Shown piece by piece: positions 63,851 through 64,000 of a stretch of 64,000 bases of DNA. The notes beneath the pieces were generated by a model that was not told the origin of the DNA, did no database searches, and worked only from the letters and a program-made list of their open reading frames with translations. Position 1 is the stretch's first letter. Every line of letters starts with the position of its first letter. A program made the position numbers and the translations under genes. Source of the DNA: Salinimicrobium sediminilitoris (lineage in GTDB: Bacteria; Bacteroidota; Bacteroidia; Flavobacteriales; Flavobacteriaceae); contig NZ_JAIVCC010000005.1 of NCBI RefSeq assembly GCF_020866905.1, positions 732,088 through 796,087 of the forward strand. Reading direction: 5' to 3'.

Positions 63851-64000
63851 TCGATAAAGTGGGAATTTTAATACAATATATGCTTTAATTAGTTCGAAGC
63901 CATATACAAAGCAAATTTTCTCCGGGGAGCTTAAAGCTTAAATACAAATAATTAAGGAAGGCTAGCGGTGGTTTGTCGCGTGTTACAAATTTTCGTGCCT

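Overview
The window is chromosomal core sequence from a Bacteroidota bacterium, almost certainly family Flavobacteriaceae. The evidence is a complete gldK-gldL-gldM-gldN motility/type IX secretion locus, a partial RemB-like gene, a PorG-type (DUF6089) gene in a uppS-bamA-skp operon, tandem cytochrome oxidase subunit III genes with ctaB, Sco and DUF420, a FadL + SGNH lipoprotein pair, and promoters of the Bacteroidota form TTG-N17-20-TAnnTTTG with almost no Shine-Dalgarno sequences. No rRNA, transposase, integrase, CRISPR array or intact prophage was seen. The genus cannot be fixed from the window; the overall look is that of marine genera such as Gramella or Salegentibacter.

Layout. 1-1409: 3' part of a RemB-like outer-membrane barrel gene. 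1.5-6.6 kb: respiratory assembly block (ctaB, two subunit III genes, subunit IV, a cysteine-less Sco-like protein, Sco, DUF420, a small CxxC membrane protein). 6.7-14.5 kb: MacAB/TolC-type exporter (ATPase, two permeases, adaptor, TolC, second adaptor) running into tsaB. 14.6-16.5 kb on the minus strand: mscS, dodecin and a secreted protein. 16.7-19.0 kb: a phosphate transporter with a PhoU-like tail. 19.1-28.4 kb on the minus strand: coiled-coil lipoprotein, nfu, murI, then skp2-skp1-bamA-uppS-porG, nadK and a CBS protein, which is an envelope-biogenesis block. 28.5-38.5 kb on the plus strand: pdxJ, an esterase, fadL, an SGNH lipoprotein, a small holin-family protein, tig, clpP, clpX and a VOC/SRPBCC/DinB trio. 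38.7-45.5 kb on the minus strand: groEL, groES, secG, a TPR protein, lptE, a sigma-54 activator and miaB. 45.6-54.0 kb on the plus strand: topA, a degenerate arginase-fold protein and gldKLMN. 54.1-58.4 kb: FAD oxidoreductase, DUF983 (minus), ABC-F ATPase, two small proteins. 58.43-60.8 kb: initiator tRNA followed by four small orphan genes, the only stretch that looks accessory. 60.9-63.9 kb: Ca/Na antiporter, dicarboxylate/amino-acid symporter and a membrane-anchored unknown.

How the genes fit together. Most of the window builds and energises the envelope: PorG, GldKLMN and RemB serve type IX secretion and gliding; BamA, the Skp proteins, LptE and SecG serve outer-membrane biogenesis; UppS and MurI serve wall precursors; the Cox genes serve respiration. 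Protein quality control is concentrated in tig-clpP-clpX and groESL.

The least explained signals are: an arginase-fold protein beside gldK that has lost all three metal-binding motifs; 7-bp tandem repeats directly after the stop codons of miaB and groEL; a shared 'TTCCAAAAATGACA' hairpin family between convergent genes; a 14-bp palindrome inside the porG promoter; and the orphan cluster after the initiator tRNA with a possible tRNA T-arm remnant. I did not find a clearly new multi-gene system.
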